Notes: a model not told the origin generated them from the letters alone. A stretch of 8,735 nt of DNA from a bacterium Ga0077546 (GCA_001464165.1 LNEX01000042.1:1-8735); one strand, 5' to 3'; counted from the stretch's first letter, positions 1 to 6,830 are shown. Numbers and translations: made by a program.

Positions 1-1175
1 AAACATGTTGGCTGCAGACGAAACATTTAGCTTGGTGCCGGCGCGCTTCCACCAGTCTAGTAAGGCTACCCTAAAGACATTGCCTGTGCTCTGCGGCAGA
101 CCGGTGTGGGGCCAATCTAGGTCACCCATTTGGGTGGTCGGCGCTCCTATTGGATAGTCGCCATTGAGTGAAGTTTGATAGGAACAATTGTCTCCACTGT
201 TTAACTGGGCGTTCGTCAGTAGACTCATCGGGCCAGTTATTTCTGGCGGGATGCCATCGGGGAAACTGAATGTTAAGGCTCCGGGAGCTGGCTTGGGGTC
301 TGCTACGTTAGCGGGTTGGGCGCAGGCTACTGCGTGGATGTTGTAACCTGCTGGGTTTTGGGTGTCGGTTACATGTTGGTCTGCTTCAGCTTTGACAATA
401 GTTGCTACTTGATAGGGGAGGCCGGGTACCACAGAGGCCCATTGTTTGGGGTCAACTAGTTTCATAGAGTCGCCGATACTAGCAAATAAGAGAGATAGAA
501 GTCATTTTGAGCTTTGGCAGCAGGAACGTCTGCCATGCCTCGTGGATTAGGTAATGGTGTGTTGGTCATGGCACCATTGATAATGCCACCAAGAGAGAGT
601 TTGAGTGAGTTGTTTATATAATTAGATGAGCCAGTCATTCTAATTTGATTGGCCTTGTAGGCGTTTTCTGCATCTGCATAGACATTGACGGTGTTGCCGT
701 TAATGTCTTTAGCGCCATAACCAGCTGCTAAAGACTTCGACAACTCAGTGCCAAGAAGCGCTTGAGCTGCTTTGGCTTTGGCAATATCAGCTTTGATAAT
801 TGTTTTCAGGTTGGCATCGCCGAGGTGGTCGGCAATAAGTAAATCAAGACGCAATGTGCCAAGAATGCTGTTGATACCACGCACCGGTATGTTATAGGAG
901 TCGCCTGCCGTAGTGCTGCTCCCGGTTGGGGCGGCATCAGAGAGTGAAATCCAACCATAATCATCTGTATTTATTGCAATCATGCTCAAGTCACGAGCTG
1001 CTGCTAATGCTGCTGCTTCGATGGCATTGCGTTGCTCACTGTTGCTGCCCAGTAGGCGCACATAGCTAAGGCTGAAAAAAGCAAGAACGGCGACTATGGC
1101 AATGGTAACTGCGGTGCTGAACACCAGCATATTGCCAGACCTAGATCGCATTAGTAAAATTCTTCGACTCACCAT
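1..1175 (-). pseudogene. TadE/TadG-like surface protein, left copy, frameshifted and cut by the window edge
   Basis: This is a second copy of the gene at 2978-5047, about 70% identical in protein by eye. The ATG at 1175 is chosen because its first 19 residues align without gaps to the start of the intact copy (both reach SGxMLVF at residue 13). A TTG at 1262 also opens this frame, but it is the -35 box of the promoter. Residues 15-39 are one hydrophobic segment, followed by the Tad-like motif AIEAAALAAARDL. The first frame ends at TGA 464-462, just after residues NDFYLSY. Relative to the intact copy, 34 bp are missing at about 482-486. Homology then resumes in the next frame (ASIGDSMKLVDPKQW and onward) and stays open to base 1, with no stop in 155 codons. 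An ATG at 465-463 overlaps the TGA as ATGA, so the second half could be translated by reinitiation. Either a recent pseudogene or a split gene; a sequencing error is unlikely because the lesion is a clean 34-bp loss. Confidence 0.8.
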
Positions 1176-1182
1176 AAAATAT

Positions 1183-1187
1183 CCCCC
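1183..1187 (-). promoter_or_regulatory. G-rich ribosome binding site of the left TadG-like copy
   Basis: On the minus strand a GGGGG run lies 7 nt before the ATG at 1175. The intact copy has a GGGGGGG run at the matching place. This supports 1175 as the true start rather than the TTG at 1262. Confidence 0.5.
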
Positions 1188-1233
1188 AGCGCCATGCCAT
1201 AAAAGGCTTTGCTTAAGCGGCTCTAATAATTCT

Positions 1234-1262
1234 ATCCTATAAGCTGCTACCCATCCTGTCAA
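1234..1262 (-). promoter_or_regulatory. Sigma70-type promoter of the left TadG-like copy
   Basis: On the minus strand a perfect TTGACA -35 box (1262-1257) is followed by exactly 17 bp and TAGGAT (1239-1234; four of six consensus bases). The predicted transcript start is near 1227, about 50 nt upstream of the ATG at 1175. The same layout (TTGACA, 17 bp, TAGCAT) precedes the intact copy, and the leader words TATTAGAG and TAAGCAAA are shared, so the promoter was duplicated with the gene and has been kept. Confidence 0.75.
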
Positions 1263-1304
1263 TTGCCTCTGTTTTGCTCTAATTAGCTAGTATTCAGCAT
1301 CTTG

Positions 1305-1348
1305 CCAAAAAAGAAGAGAGCCCACATTATGGTGTAGGCTCTCTTCTT
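1305..1348 (-). terminator. Intrinsic terminator with no intact upstream gene
   Basis: A perfect 12-bp stem (1311-1322 pairs with 1337-1348) can extend by three inner pairs past a mismatch. On the minus strand it is followed by TTTT and TTGG, giving a U-rich tail. It points at the left TadG-like copy, at the position held by the terminator at 5174-5211 ahead of the intact copy. No intact minus-strand gene now lies upstream of it, because the next gene runs the other way. Confidence 0.75.
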
Positions 1349-1373
1349 GGCACTTCTTTACTCATCGCAGTCA

Positions 1374-1484
1374 TTAAACAGGGCTAATGTTTGGTTGAAT
1401 TGTTAACGGAATTTCATCCCGGTCGAGGTCCATCGGTTTAATGAGTTGAAAAATACTAAAGTCGAAACGTTGGCAAACTAATTC
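1374..1484 (-). pseudogene. Possible 3' remnant of a lost minus-strand gene
   Basis: A 36-codon stretch bounded by TGA (1487-1485) and TAA (1376-1374) on the minus strand reads like a real C-terminus: it includes FQLIKPMDLDRDEIPLTIQP and ends NISPV. Its stop lies 26 bp ahead of the terminator stem at 1348-1311, as expected for the end of a gene. It has no start codon or ribosome site of its own, and the frames upstream are broken by stops. By position it matches the replication-relaxation-like gene ahead of the intact TadG copy. The ends QPIAV and QPNISPV are faintly alike, which is too weak to prove homology. Confidence 0.25.
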
Positions 1485-1629
1485 TCAAGTCGTGGTTGCG
1501 TTGCTTAGGTACATAAATTTTGTGGTTGTATCTTAGTGATTGGCTCAACAAATTAAGCAGGTCCTTCAGTCATATTTAAAGTCCAAATTTGTCGATAACT
1601 AGTCTTGGCTCTACACGGTAATTGATAGA

Positions 1630-2988
1630 ATGCTCAACCGCTTTGAGACGTGGTCAAAATTTTTGTTGGCCAAGACGAGCGCTGAGAGTTTAGCGGTTTT
1701 TCGCATTCTCTTCGGGCTGTTAATGTTTGGCTACACTCTTTTGTATCTTTTTACTGGGCGCCTGCATAGCAAATATCTGATACCAAAATTTCTCTTCCCC
1801 TTCTTCCCTGCTCAAGCTTTGCCAGATCATACAGCTTTGTTCGCCCTCTTTATATTGCTGGCAGTGGCCGCCTTATTTGTTGCCCTCGGCTTGTTCTATC
1901 GTGCTAGCGCCTTAGTTTTTTGCCTGTCGTCCACTTATGTGTTTTTGCTTGACCGCTCTCAGTATCTCAATCATACGTACTTGATCTGTTTGCTCAGTCT
2001 GCTTCTAGCTGTTGTTGAGGCAGACTCTGTGTATAGCTTAGATAATTTACTTTGGCATAAAAAGGAGAGGCTAATACCGAGATGGAATTTGCTGATCATG
2101 CGCATTCAGCTATTTATTGTCTATTTATATGGTGGCATCTGGAAACTCCATCCCGACTGGCTAAGCGGTGAGCCACAAAGAACCTGGCTTTTGCATAAGG
2201 CCGCATACCCTGTGATTGGTCCATTTATTAGTCAAGAATGGTTTGTTTGGGTGGTCACTTTTGGCGGTATTTTAGTTGATTTTACTTTGCCATTCCTACT
2301 TATTTTTAGGCCCACCTTTCCCTTGGGTGTTGCTGTGGCGATATCTTTTCATATTACTAATTCGGTACTCTTTAAAATAGGAGTATTTCCATGGTTGATG
2401 CTGGCAACTATTTCGCTATTTCCACCGGCTAATTGGCCAATTACGGTATCAAAGAAATTGGCTGTATGGCTAAAAAATCAATCCTTTGCTCTGCCTTCTA
2501 CAACCAGTCCGGCTCTGACAGCAGAGTTAAGCTTGCCCTCTGGGCGGGCTTTCCTGTCGCTGCTTTTCTTTCATTTATACATAGTTGGGCAGCTTCTTTT
2601 GCCGCTCAGACATTTCGCTTATCCTGGCAATGTTGACTGGACAGAGGAAGGCTATTATTTTTCATGGCGGATGATGCTCCATCATAAAGATGCCCGATTG
2701 GAAATTTACAGAACCGATCCTGAAACTGGAGAAGTAACCGTTGTAGATCAGCAAAAGTGGCTAACTAAGAGACAAATGAAAGTGATGAAAACGCAACCAG
2801 AAATGGTGCATCAATTTTGTTCATGGTTGGCAGATCTAGAGGAGCGAAAGACCGGCAAGAGACCGCGTATCACGGTAAAGCTTATGGCTTCACTTAATGG
2901 ACATCCCTTCAAAGAGCTGATCGATCCTAATGTCGATCTTGGTTCAGAACCGTTCACTTTAAATCATAAGTCTTGGATTATTGATTGA
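1630..2988 (+). CDS. HTTM-family vitamin K-dependent gamma-carboxylase homologue, membrane protein
   Basis: A 452-residue integral membrane protein of the HTTM (horizontally transferred transmembrane) family, which includes animal vitamin K-dependent gamma-carboxylase. Residues about 20-270 hold a series of hydrophobic helices. The stretch LNHTYLICLL (113-122) matches the NHSYLYGLL region of human GGCX, so H115 corresponds to H160. GGIWKLHPDW (168-177) matches GVKKLDADW, so K172 corresponds to K218, the base that drives vitamin K epoxidation. SFHITNSVLFKIGVFPW (239-255) is another family hallmark. A last helix near 305-325 leads to a soluble C-terminal domain with YPGNVDWTEEG, SLNGHP and LIDPNVDLG, typical of bacterial members. 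Length and motifs suggest an intact enzyme. Bacterial homologues may act as epoxidases without carboxylating protein; the substrate here is unknown. No clear Shine-Dalgarno precedes the ATG. It is the only plus-strand gene in the window and its 3' end overlaps the convergent TadG-like gene by 11 bp. Confidence 0.92.
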   Translation: MLNRFETWSKFLLAKTSAESLAVFRILFGLLMFGYTLLYLFTGRLHSKYLIPKFLFPFFPAQALPDHTALFALFILLAVAALFVALGLFYRASALVFCLSSTYVFLLDRSQYLNHTYLICLLSLLLAVVEADSVYSLDNLLWHKKERLIPRWNLLIMRIQLFIVYLYGGIWKLHPDWLSGEPQRTWLLHKAAYPVIGPFISQEWFVWVVTFGGILVDFTLPFLLIFRPTFPLGVAVAISFHITNSVLFKIGVFPWLMLATISLFPPANWPITVSKKLAVWLKNQSFALPSTTSPALTAELSLPSGRAFLSLLFFHLYIVGQLLLPLRHFAYPGNVDWTEEGYYFSWRMMLHHKDARLEIYRTDPETGEVTVVDQQKWLTKRQMKVMKTQPEMVHQFCSWLADLEERKTGKRPRITVKLMASLNGHPFKELIDPNVDLGSEPFTLNHKSWIID

Positions 2989-5047
2989 TTGAGAAAGGAG
3001 AGCCTGCATTTCTATGCAGGCTCTCCTTGTCATCATCATCATTGTCGCTCTCGTCGTCATCGTTACCACTGTTGCCGCTAATGCTGGGCACGGCTGGAAG
3101 GGCAGTAATTGTATTGCCGTACTTGTGGCCAACATAGCCAATCTTAAAGCCAAGCAGTGAGCCAAGGGTGCCGGTCTCTACTTGCCTGCGAAAGCGAACA
3201 TCTACTGCCATGCCATTTTTCTTGTAGGTTGGACGAATATAGTCAACTCCCTTGCCTGTGGTGTATTTGTTGTATTCAGTATCGGGGAAACCTGCTTGTT
3301 CAGCAAAGTCAGACTGGTCTGTTATGGCCGGCGGCAAACCAGTGCTCTTGGGTTTTTTTGCAGCACCTAGACCGGCGCCACCGAGTTCGTGGTTCTTGCC
3401 AAGCGCTACCTTCGTGAAGTCCATGGGCTCTCCCGCATGCCTTCCACCTTGATTCGAACCTGGTTGGCTGACTTGGTCGCGTATGTAAAGGTCCCAAGTA
3501 TCTAACAATGTAACTTCGTTAGTGTCGCTTAGACCACCCGGTTTCTTGCTGACAGGGAATGTAAATGGACCTACTTTCTGTTTGCCAATGCTGGACTTGG
3601 TTATGGCGTCTATGTTCTCCGAGTACATTTGACCCTCTCCACTGACGCTGTAGTTGGTTGGAGTCAAACCGTCATGAGTGTAGCTAATGGCACCGCTGTT
3701 CTTGTCAATTCGATATATGTGGATATAGCCGCGGGGAATCGGACCAAGGTTATATATCACTGTGTCACCAAGAACTGCCTCTGTCTTCCAGTCGACTAGG
3801 TCTGGAGGCGCTGGTCGCCAAAATTTGATTTTCGAGGCATCAAGCATACCAACAGCCGAGTTTATGTCTAATTTTGTTCCAGCGCGACGCCACCAGTCTG
3901 CCAAAGCTTGTCTGAATACATCGCCTGAGCTGTCATCGCATGCATAGGGCCATGTGACGTCATCCAATCGAGTTGCCGGTTTACCAATTGGGTAGTCTCC
4001 GTTTACAGACGTTTGATATGTGCAATTATTCTTCTTGTTTAGATCGGCGTCTGTGAGCATAGTGCCTGGTCCAATCATCTCGGGTGGCGTACCATCGGGG
4101 AAGCTGAAGGTCAGAGCCCCCGGAGTAGGCTTGGGATCAATGACGTTGGCAGGTTGGGCACAGGCAATGGCATGGATGTCGTAACCGTTGGGATTTTGAG
4201 TATCGTTGACATGCTGGTCTGCTTCGGCCTTGACTATAGTTGCGACTTGATAGGGCAGGCCAGCCACTGTCGCTGACCATTGTTTGGGATCCATTAGTTT
4301 AATGGAGTCACCAATACCAGCAAAAACAAAGCTTTCACCATCGGTGGGAATATCTTTATAAGATAAGTAAAAATTGTTTTGTTGTTTGTCTGCAGGCACG
4401 TCAGCCTTGCTGTTCGGGGTTGGTAGAGGAGTATTTGTCACCCCTCCATTGTTAATGCCACCCAGGGACAGCTTGAGAGAGTTAGCAACGTAGTTCGATG
4501 AGCCAGTCATTCTTACCTGGTTCGATGTGTAGGCATTCTGAGCATCACCGTAAACATCTATGTTCTGACCATTGATGCCTTTGGCTGTATAACCTTTTGC
4601 TAGCGACTTGGTCAGTTCTGTGGCCAAAAGAGCTTGCGCTGCCTTGGCTCTTACTAAATCTGCCTTAATTATGGTTTTCAGGTTAGGGTCGTTTAGTTCG
4701 CTGGCAATAATTAGATCAAGTCTAATTGTGCCTAGTATGGTGTTAATGCCTCTGACCGGCACGTAGAATTGATCCTGTGCTACGGTGATGCTGCCATTTG
4801 GCGCAGAGTCAGAGAGTGAGACCCAGCCATACTCATCAGTATTGACAGCGATCATACTAAGGTCGCGGGCAGCGGCGAGAGCTGCTGCTTCAATGGCAGT
4901 GCGTTGTTCACTACTGCTGCCCAAGAGCCTGACATAGCTCAGGCTGAAGAATGCTAATACCGCCACAATGGCAATTGTAATAGCGGTACCGAAGACCAGC
5001 ATGCTGCCTGATTCCGGCCGTTTTAGCGGCCTAGTTTGCTTAGGCAT
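2978..5047 (-). CDS. TadE/TadG-like surface or pilus-associated protein, intact copy
   Basis: A 689-residue protein with a short basic N-terminus, one hydrophobic helix (about residues 15-39: MLVFGTAITIAIVAVLAFF) and then LLGSSSEQRTAIEAAALAAARDL (in part). This pattern matches the N-terminal Tad/TadE-TadG domain of Flp pilus assembly proteins, which have a prepilin-like anchor and a large part outside the membrane. The rest is a predicted extracytoplasmic region of unknown fold, rich in Gly, Asn, Pro and Thr, with few cysteines. Residues 663-673 are almost all Asp (DDDESDNDDDD), and the last 12 or so codons coincide with a hairpin. The ATG at 5047 is supported by the G-run ribosome site, the promoter at 5103-5131 and the gapless alignment to the left copy. 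It appears to be transcribed alone, being preceded by a terminator and its own promoter. No other tad genes (tadA, tadB, tadC, rcpA, flp) are visible, so assignment to a Tad pilus is inference. Confidence 0.85.
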   Translation of the reverse strand: MPKQTRPLKRPESGSMLVFGTAITIAIVAVLAFFSLSYVRLLGSSSEQRTAIEAAALAAARDLSMIAVNTDEYGWVSLSDSAPNGSITVAQDQFYVPVRGINTILGTIRLDLIIASELNDPNLKTIIKADLVRAKAAQALLATELTKSLAKGYTAKGINGQNIDVYGDAQNAYTSNQVRMTGSSNYVANSLKLSLGGINNGGVTNTPLPTPNSKADVPADKQQNNFYLSYKDIPTDGESFVFAGIGDSIKLMDPKQWSATVAGLPYQVATIVKAEADQHVNDTQNPNGYDIHAIACAQPANVIDPKPTPGALTFSFPDGTPPEMIGPGTMLTDADLNKKNNCTYQTSVNGDYPIGKPATRLDDVTWPYACDDSSGDVFRQALADWWRRAGTKLDINSAVGMLDASKIKFWRPAPPDLVDWKTEAVLGDTVIYNLGPIPRGYIHIYRIDKNSGAISYTHDGLTPTNYSVSGEGQMYSENIDAITKSSIGKQKVGPFTFPVSKKPGGLSDTNEVTLLDTWDLYIRDQVSQPGSNQGGRHAGEPMDFTKVALGKNHELGGAGLGAAKKPKSTGLPPAITDQSDFAEQAGFPDTEYNKYTTGKGVDYIRPTYKKNGMAVDVRFRRQVETGTLGSLLGFKIGYVGHKYGNTITALPAVPSISGNSGNDDDESDNDDDDKESLHRNAGSPFSINQ
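2995..3028. terminator. Hairpin at the junction of two convergent genes
   Basis: A perfect 15-bp stem (2995-3009 pairs with 3014-3028) with a TTCT loop begins 7 bp after the stop of the HTTM gene. It would end that transcript, though the sequence after it on the plus strand (GTCATCATC) is not T-rich. On the minus strand it lies inside the coding region of the TadG-like gene, encoding residues KESLHRNAGSPF just before the stop, and is followed by only a short TTTC. It probably serves as a shared 3' end structure. Confidence 0.65.
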
Positions 5048-5055
5048 ATGTGAAG

Positions 5056-5062
5056 CCCCCCC
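5056..5062 (-). promoter_or_regulatory. G7 tract in ribosome site of the intact TadG-like gene
   Basis: A run of seven G on the minus strand lies 8 nt before the ATG at 5047, in the place of a Shine-Dalgarno. Other genes in the window use AGGA or AGGTGA. Homopolymer runs of this length can slip, which could tune expression. Confidence 0.5.
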
Positions 5063-5102
5063 AGGCTCAAAATTAATTTGCTTAGATCACTCTAATACAT
5101 TA

Positions 5103-5131
5103 ATGCTATTCTTCCCGCCTGACTCTGTCAA
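5103..5131 (-). promoter_or_regulatory. Sigma70-type promoter of the intact TadG-like gene
   Basis: On the minus strand TTGACA (5131-5126), a 17-bp spacer and TAGCAT (5108-5103) form a promoter with start near 5096, giving a leader of about 50 nt. The architecture and part of the leader (TATTAGAG, TAAGCAAA) are conserved in the left copy. Confidence 0.75.
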
Positions 5132-5140
5132 CAAACGCGA

Positions 5141-5156
5141 AAGCATAATCATGCTT
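5141..5156. promoter_or_regulatory. Small inverted repeat upstream of the -35 box
   Basis: AAGCAT and ATGCTT are perfect 6-bp arms around AATC, about 10 bp upstream of the -35 box of the intact copy. This would suit an activator or repressor site, but the left copy has no matching repeat, so function is uncertain. Confidence 0.25.
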
Positions 5157-5173
5157 AAGGCGTAAAGCTCTAA

Positions 5174-5211
5174 ACAAAAAGATGAAGGCTGGCATCCCCA
5201 TGCCAGCCTTC
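5174..5211 (-). terminator. Intrinsic terminator closing the rpoB-led cluster
   Basis: A perfect 12-bp stem (5184-5195 pairs with 5200-5211) with a four-base loop is followed on the minus strand by ATCTTTTTGTTT, a classic U-tract. It lies 66 bp beyond the stop of the replication-relaxation-like gene and isolates that cluster from the TadG-like promoter. Confidence 0.9.
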
Positions 5212-5239
5212 TCCCACAGCGTTTATTAGATTTAGAGGT

Positions 5240-5256
5240 AGGCCTAGATCTAGCCT
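5240..5256. repeat. Imperfect inverted repeat before the terminator
   Basis: AGGCCTAGATCTAGCCT is a near palindrome with a 10-bp perfect core (CTAGATCTAG) and one bulged base in the arms. It lies in the 3' untranslated region between the stop at 5277 and the terminator. It may add a second stem to the mRNA end; no stronger role can be argued. Confidence 0.3.
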
Positions 5257-5276
5257 CAAATTTAAGTATTCAATCT

Positions 5277-6053
5277 TTATACAGCAATTGGTTGAGTGAT
5301 TGGCCTAATATAAGCCACGGCTTCACTTTCACGAATAGCAGATTGGCCGAAGGCACTCTGCCAACGAGTGGCGACAATGCCATCTTTGTACAGCTCTTGG
5401 TGGGTGGCGAACAAAGTGCGCTTAGCTAGTTCACCACCAGCTTGCACAACCAATTGCTGCAGAGCTTTTTGCGAGAGGTCATCGCGTGAAATAAGCAGAA
5501 TTGAGTCAAGCTTTTCACTGTCGAGGGCGCTTGTCAGCTTGCCTATGGCCTCATGGTTAAGAGAGAGATTGTTGACCAAGCCAAGCTTGGTTGAGCCGTT
5601 GGCAGCACCATTCAATTTGAAGGTAACCATGGCATCAAGGCCACACTCGCTCTTCTTCGGTTGCTTGCAAGTTGTCCACTGAAACTGGCTAATTTGTGCG
5701 TCTTTCTGAGCGACCAAGTAGAGCATGCGCAGATTGGCTACTTCTAAATGGTGCCGTTGAAACTCGTTGTCGAGCATGGCATCAGTGGCTTCGGGTGCCC
5801 CTGCAATGGTTCTAGCCATAGACGAGAGCATGTATACCAGCGGCTTGGTGGGTGTGGTCCACCATGGGAGTTTGCTACCGTGGCGGTGACAGAGCAGGTA
5901 GTCGAGATAGAAGAGCTTGCGCAAGCGGTCTCTAATTAAAACTGGTTTTTCTTCGCCAGCAATAAACCAAGAAATATGCTTTTCCAGCAATACTTCATGC
6001 TCATCAACGAGCTTGAAAATCAGATGATCTCTGTCATTTAACTGTATTGCCAT
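5277..6053 (-). CDS. Replication-relaxation-like protein
   Basis: A 258-residue soluble protein. Residues 1-60 look like a winged helix-turn-helix (LNDRDHLIFKLVDEHEVLLE, then IRDRLRKLFYLDYL), followed by YMLSSMARTIAG near 74-85. FQRHHLEVANLRMLYLV (98-114) resembles the conserved HxxxVNxLR segment of the replication-relaxation family (Pfam PF13814), and GLDAMVTF (138-145) resembles its PDA strand. Family members are found mainly on plasmids and integrative elements and are thought to act in DNA replication or transfer. The acidic residue usually expected after the PDA strand is not obvious here (LGLVNN instead), so any enzymatic role is doubtful. The ATG at 6053 has GAGGA 10 nt upstream and a closer AGG. 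It lies 68 bp after the previous gene with no terminator between them, and ends the cluster. Family assignment is from recalled pattern only. Confidence 0.6.
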   Translation of the reverse strand: MAIQLNDRDHLIFKLVDEHEVLLEKHISWFIAGEEKPVLIRDRLRKLFYLDYLLCHRHGSKLPWWTTPTKPLVYMLSSMARTIAGAPEATDAMLDNEFQRHHLEVANLRMLYLVAQKDAQISQFQWTTCKQPKKSECGLDAMVTFKLNGAANGSTKLGLVNNLSLNHEAIGKLTSALDSEKLDSILLISRDDLSQKALQQLVVQAGGELAKRTLFATHQELYKDGIVATRWQSAFGQSAIRESEAVAYIRPITQPIAV

Positions 6054-6121
6054 TTTGCCTAGGTCCTCGGGTTTTTGGGGTGCTGGGGGTTTTCTTTGAA
6101 AATTTGTCTGGTGTCTTTGAA

Positions 6122-6820
6122 TTATTTGTATGTACCGGTGACATACTTGGTCAATTGGTCAGTTTGTTTGGCATTGTGTACTCGGTATCTGCGCCTTAGC
6201 TCTCGATCTGAATTGAGAAGACTGACATTCATCTTGCCGAGACTATTGGCTTGGTCTTTTACTTGTCTGAGCTGGTCATTTAACTCTTCGATAGTTTGAG
6301 CTGGTTGTCTTGGTTTGATCATCTCTTCGTATACTGCAGCGGCATCGTTAAACCAGGCCATTCTCAAAGTGCGGTAATCGTCTAAGTCGGCTCTGCCCGC
6401 TGGAGCTTGCACTGCCCCTAGGTCTCTTGCTGTTTCGCGATAGCGCTTCGCTACTGCTGCTGCCACCTGGGTCCATCGCTGAACTCTTTCTTGCTCTTGG
6501 TTAAAGGGCATATTTAGAACAATTCGTTCTGAGCTTGTTGGTCTGCCTCGATAACTTACTTCGTCAAATTTCTCAAACCAAGTTAGCTCTGGGCTGGCGT
6601 CTGAATCCATGGCACCAGCGCCTTTATTTACTACGCCGTTGATGGCTTTGGGCGGTGGCCCTTGATAGTTTGTGTAACCTTTAGGTGGAGTGCCGTTGGA
6701 GTTGCTGCCGAAATACTCGTTCTTGGGCTGAGCATCGCCGGCAATTGCGGTACACGTGACAAGAGCTGCCGCCAGTGGAAGGGCCAACAATTTATTCGGA
6801 GTTAGGTTTAGCATAGTCAT
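6122..6820 (-). CDS. Secreted helical protein of unknown function
   Basis: A 232-residue protein that I do not recognise. An N-terminal signal peptide is clear: NK, then a hydrophobic core (LLALPLAAALVTCTAIA) with a likely cut after AIA at residue 27 or GDA at 30. Cys23 does not sit in a proper lipobox, so a lipoprotein is unlikely. Residues 31-75 are Gly/Pro/Asn-rich and probably flexible. From about 105 to 225 the chain is charged and helical, with two segments (107-170, 176-225) able to form coiled coils and ending in a basic patch RELRRRYRVH. Its Shine-Dalgarno AGGTGA overlaps the TAG stop of the preceding gene, and the ATG lies 10 bp further on, so the two are translationally coupled and probably act together. 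A second ATG two codons later is possible. Confidence 0.8.
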   Translation of the reverse strand: MTMLNLTPNKLLALPLAAALVTCTAIAGDAQPKNEYFGSNSNGTPPKGYTNYQGPPPKAINGVVNKGAGAMDSDASPELTWFEKFDEVSYRGRPTSSERIVLNMPFNQEQERVQRWTQVAAAVAKRYRETARDLGAVQAPAGRADLDDYRTLRMAWFNDAAAVYEEMIKPRQPAQTIEELNDQLRQVKDQANSLGKMNVSLLNSDRELRRRYRVHNAKQTDQLTKYVTGTYK

Positions 6821-6830
6821 TTTCTATCAC

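Larger units (their letters stand above)
1..1262 (-). repeat. Duplicated TadG locus, left unit
   Basis: Promoter, leader and coding sequence are homologous to 3842-5131 in the same orientation. The right unit is 1206 bp from the matching codon to its ATG and this one is 1175 bp; the difference is the 34-bp deletion less one extra codon in this copy. The repeat continues beyond the left edge. Confidence 0.85.
1263..1629. other. Intergenic region between divergent genes
   Basis: This is the space between the left TadG-like promoter and the plus-strand HTTM gene. It holds the minus-strand terminator at 1305-1348 and the possible gene remnant at 1374-1484. The stretch 1490-1629 is AT-rich and must contain the HTTM promoter, but I see no convincing -35/-10 pair. 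No tRNA, transposase or inverted terminal repeat was recognised. Confidence 0.6.
3842..5131 (-). repeat. Duplicated TadG locus, right unit
   Basis: This is the counterpart of 1-1262 in direct orientation. Coding identity is high in the first 200 residues and lower around residues 340-370. Divergence is large enough that this is an old paralogous duplication, not a recent tandem copy or an assembly artefact. Confidence 0.85.

Noticed and set aside
1176..1262. TTG at 1262 as the start of the left TadG-like gene, adding 29 residues
   Set aside because: That TTG is the first triplet of the TTGACA -35 box, the extra residues have no match in the intact copy, and the ATG at 1175 aligns exactly and has a G-rich ribosome site.
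2433..2636. 67-codon plus-strand open frame inside the HTTM gene
   Set aside because: It is an out-of-frame shadow; the HTTM frame carries family motifs on both sides of it.
3157..3452. Several plus-strand open frames of 62-86 codons
   Set aside because: They lie wholly inside the intact TadG-like gene on the other strand, overlap each other in different frames, and have no ribosome sites or recognisable protein features.
5368..5682. 104-codon plus-strand open frame
   Set aside because: It is antisense to the replication-relaxation-like gene, Ser/Arg/Cys-rich with no domain pattern, and has no convincing start region.
6740..6760. Lipoprotein signal at Cys23 of the 232-residue secreted protein
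   Set aside because: The residue before Cys is Thr, not Gly, Ala or Ser, and a better signal peptidase I site follows at AIA/GDA.
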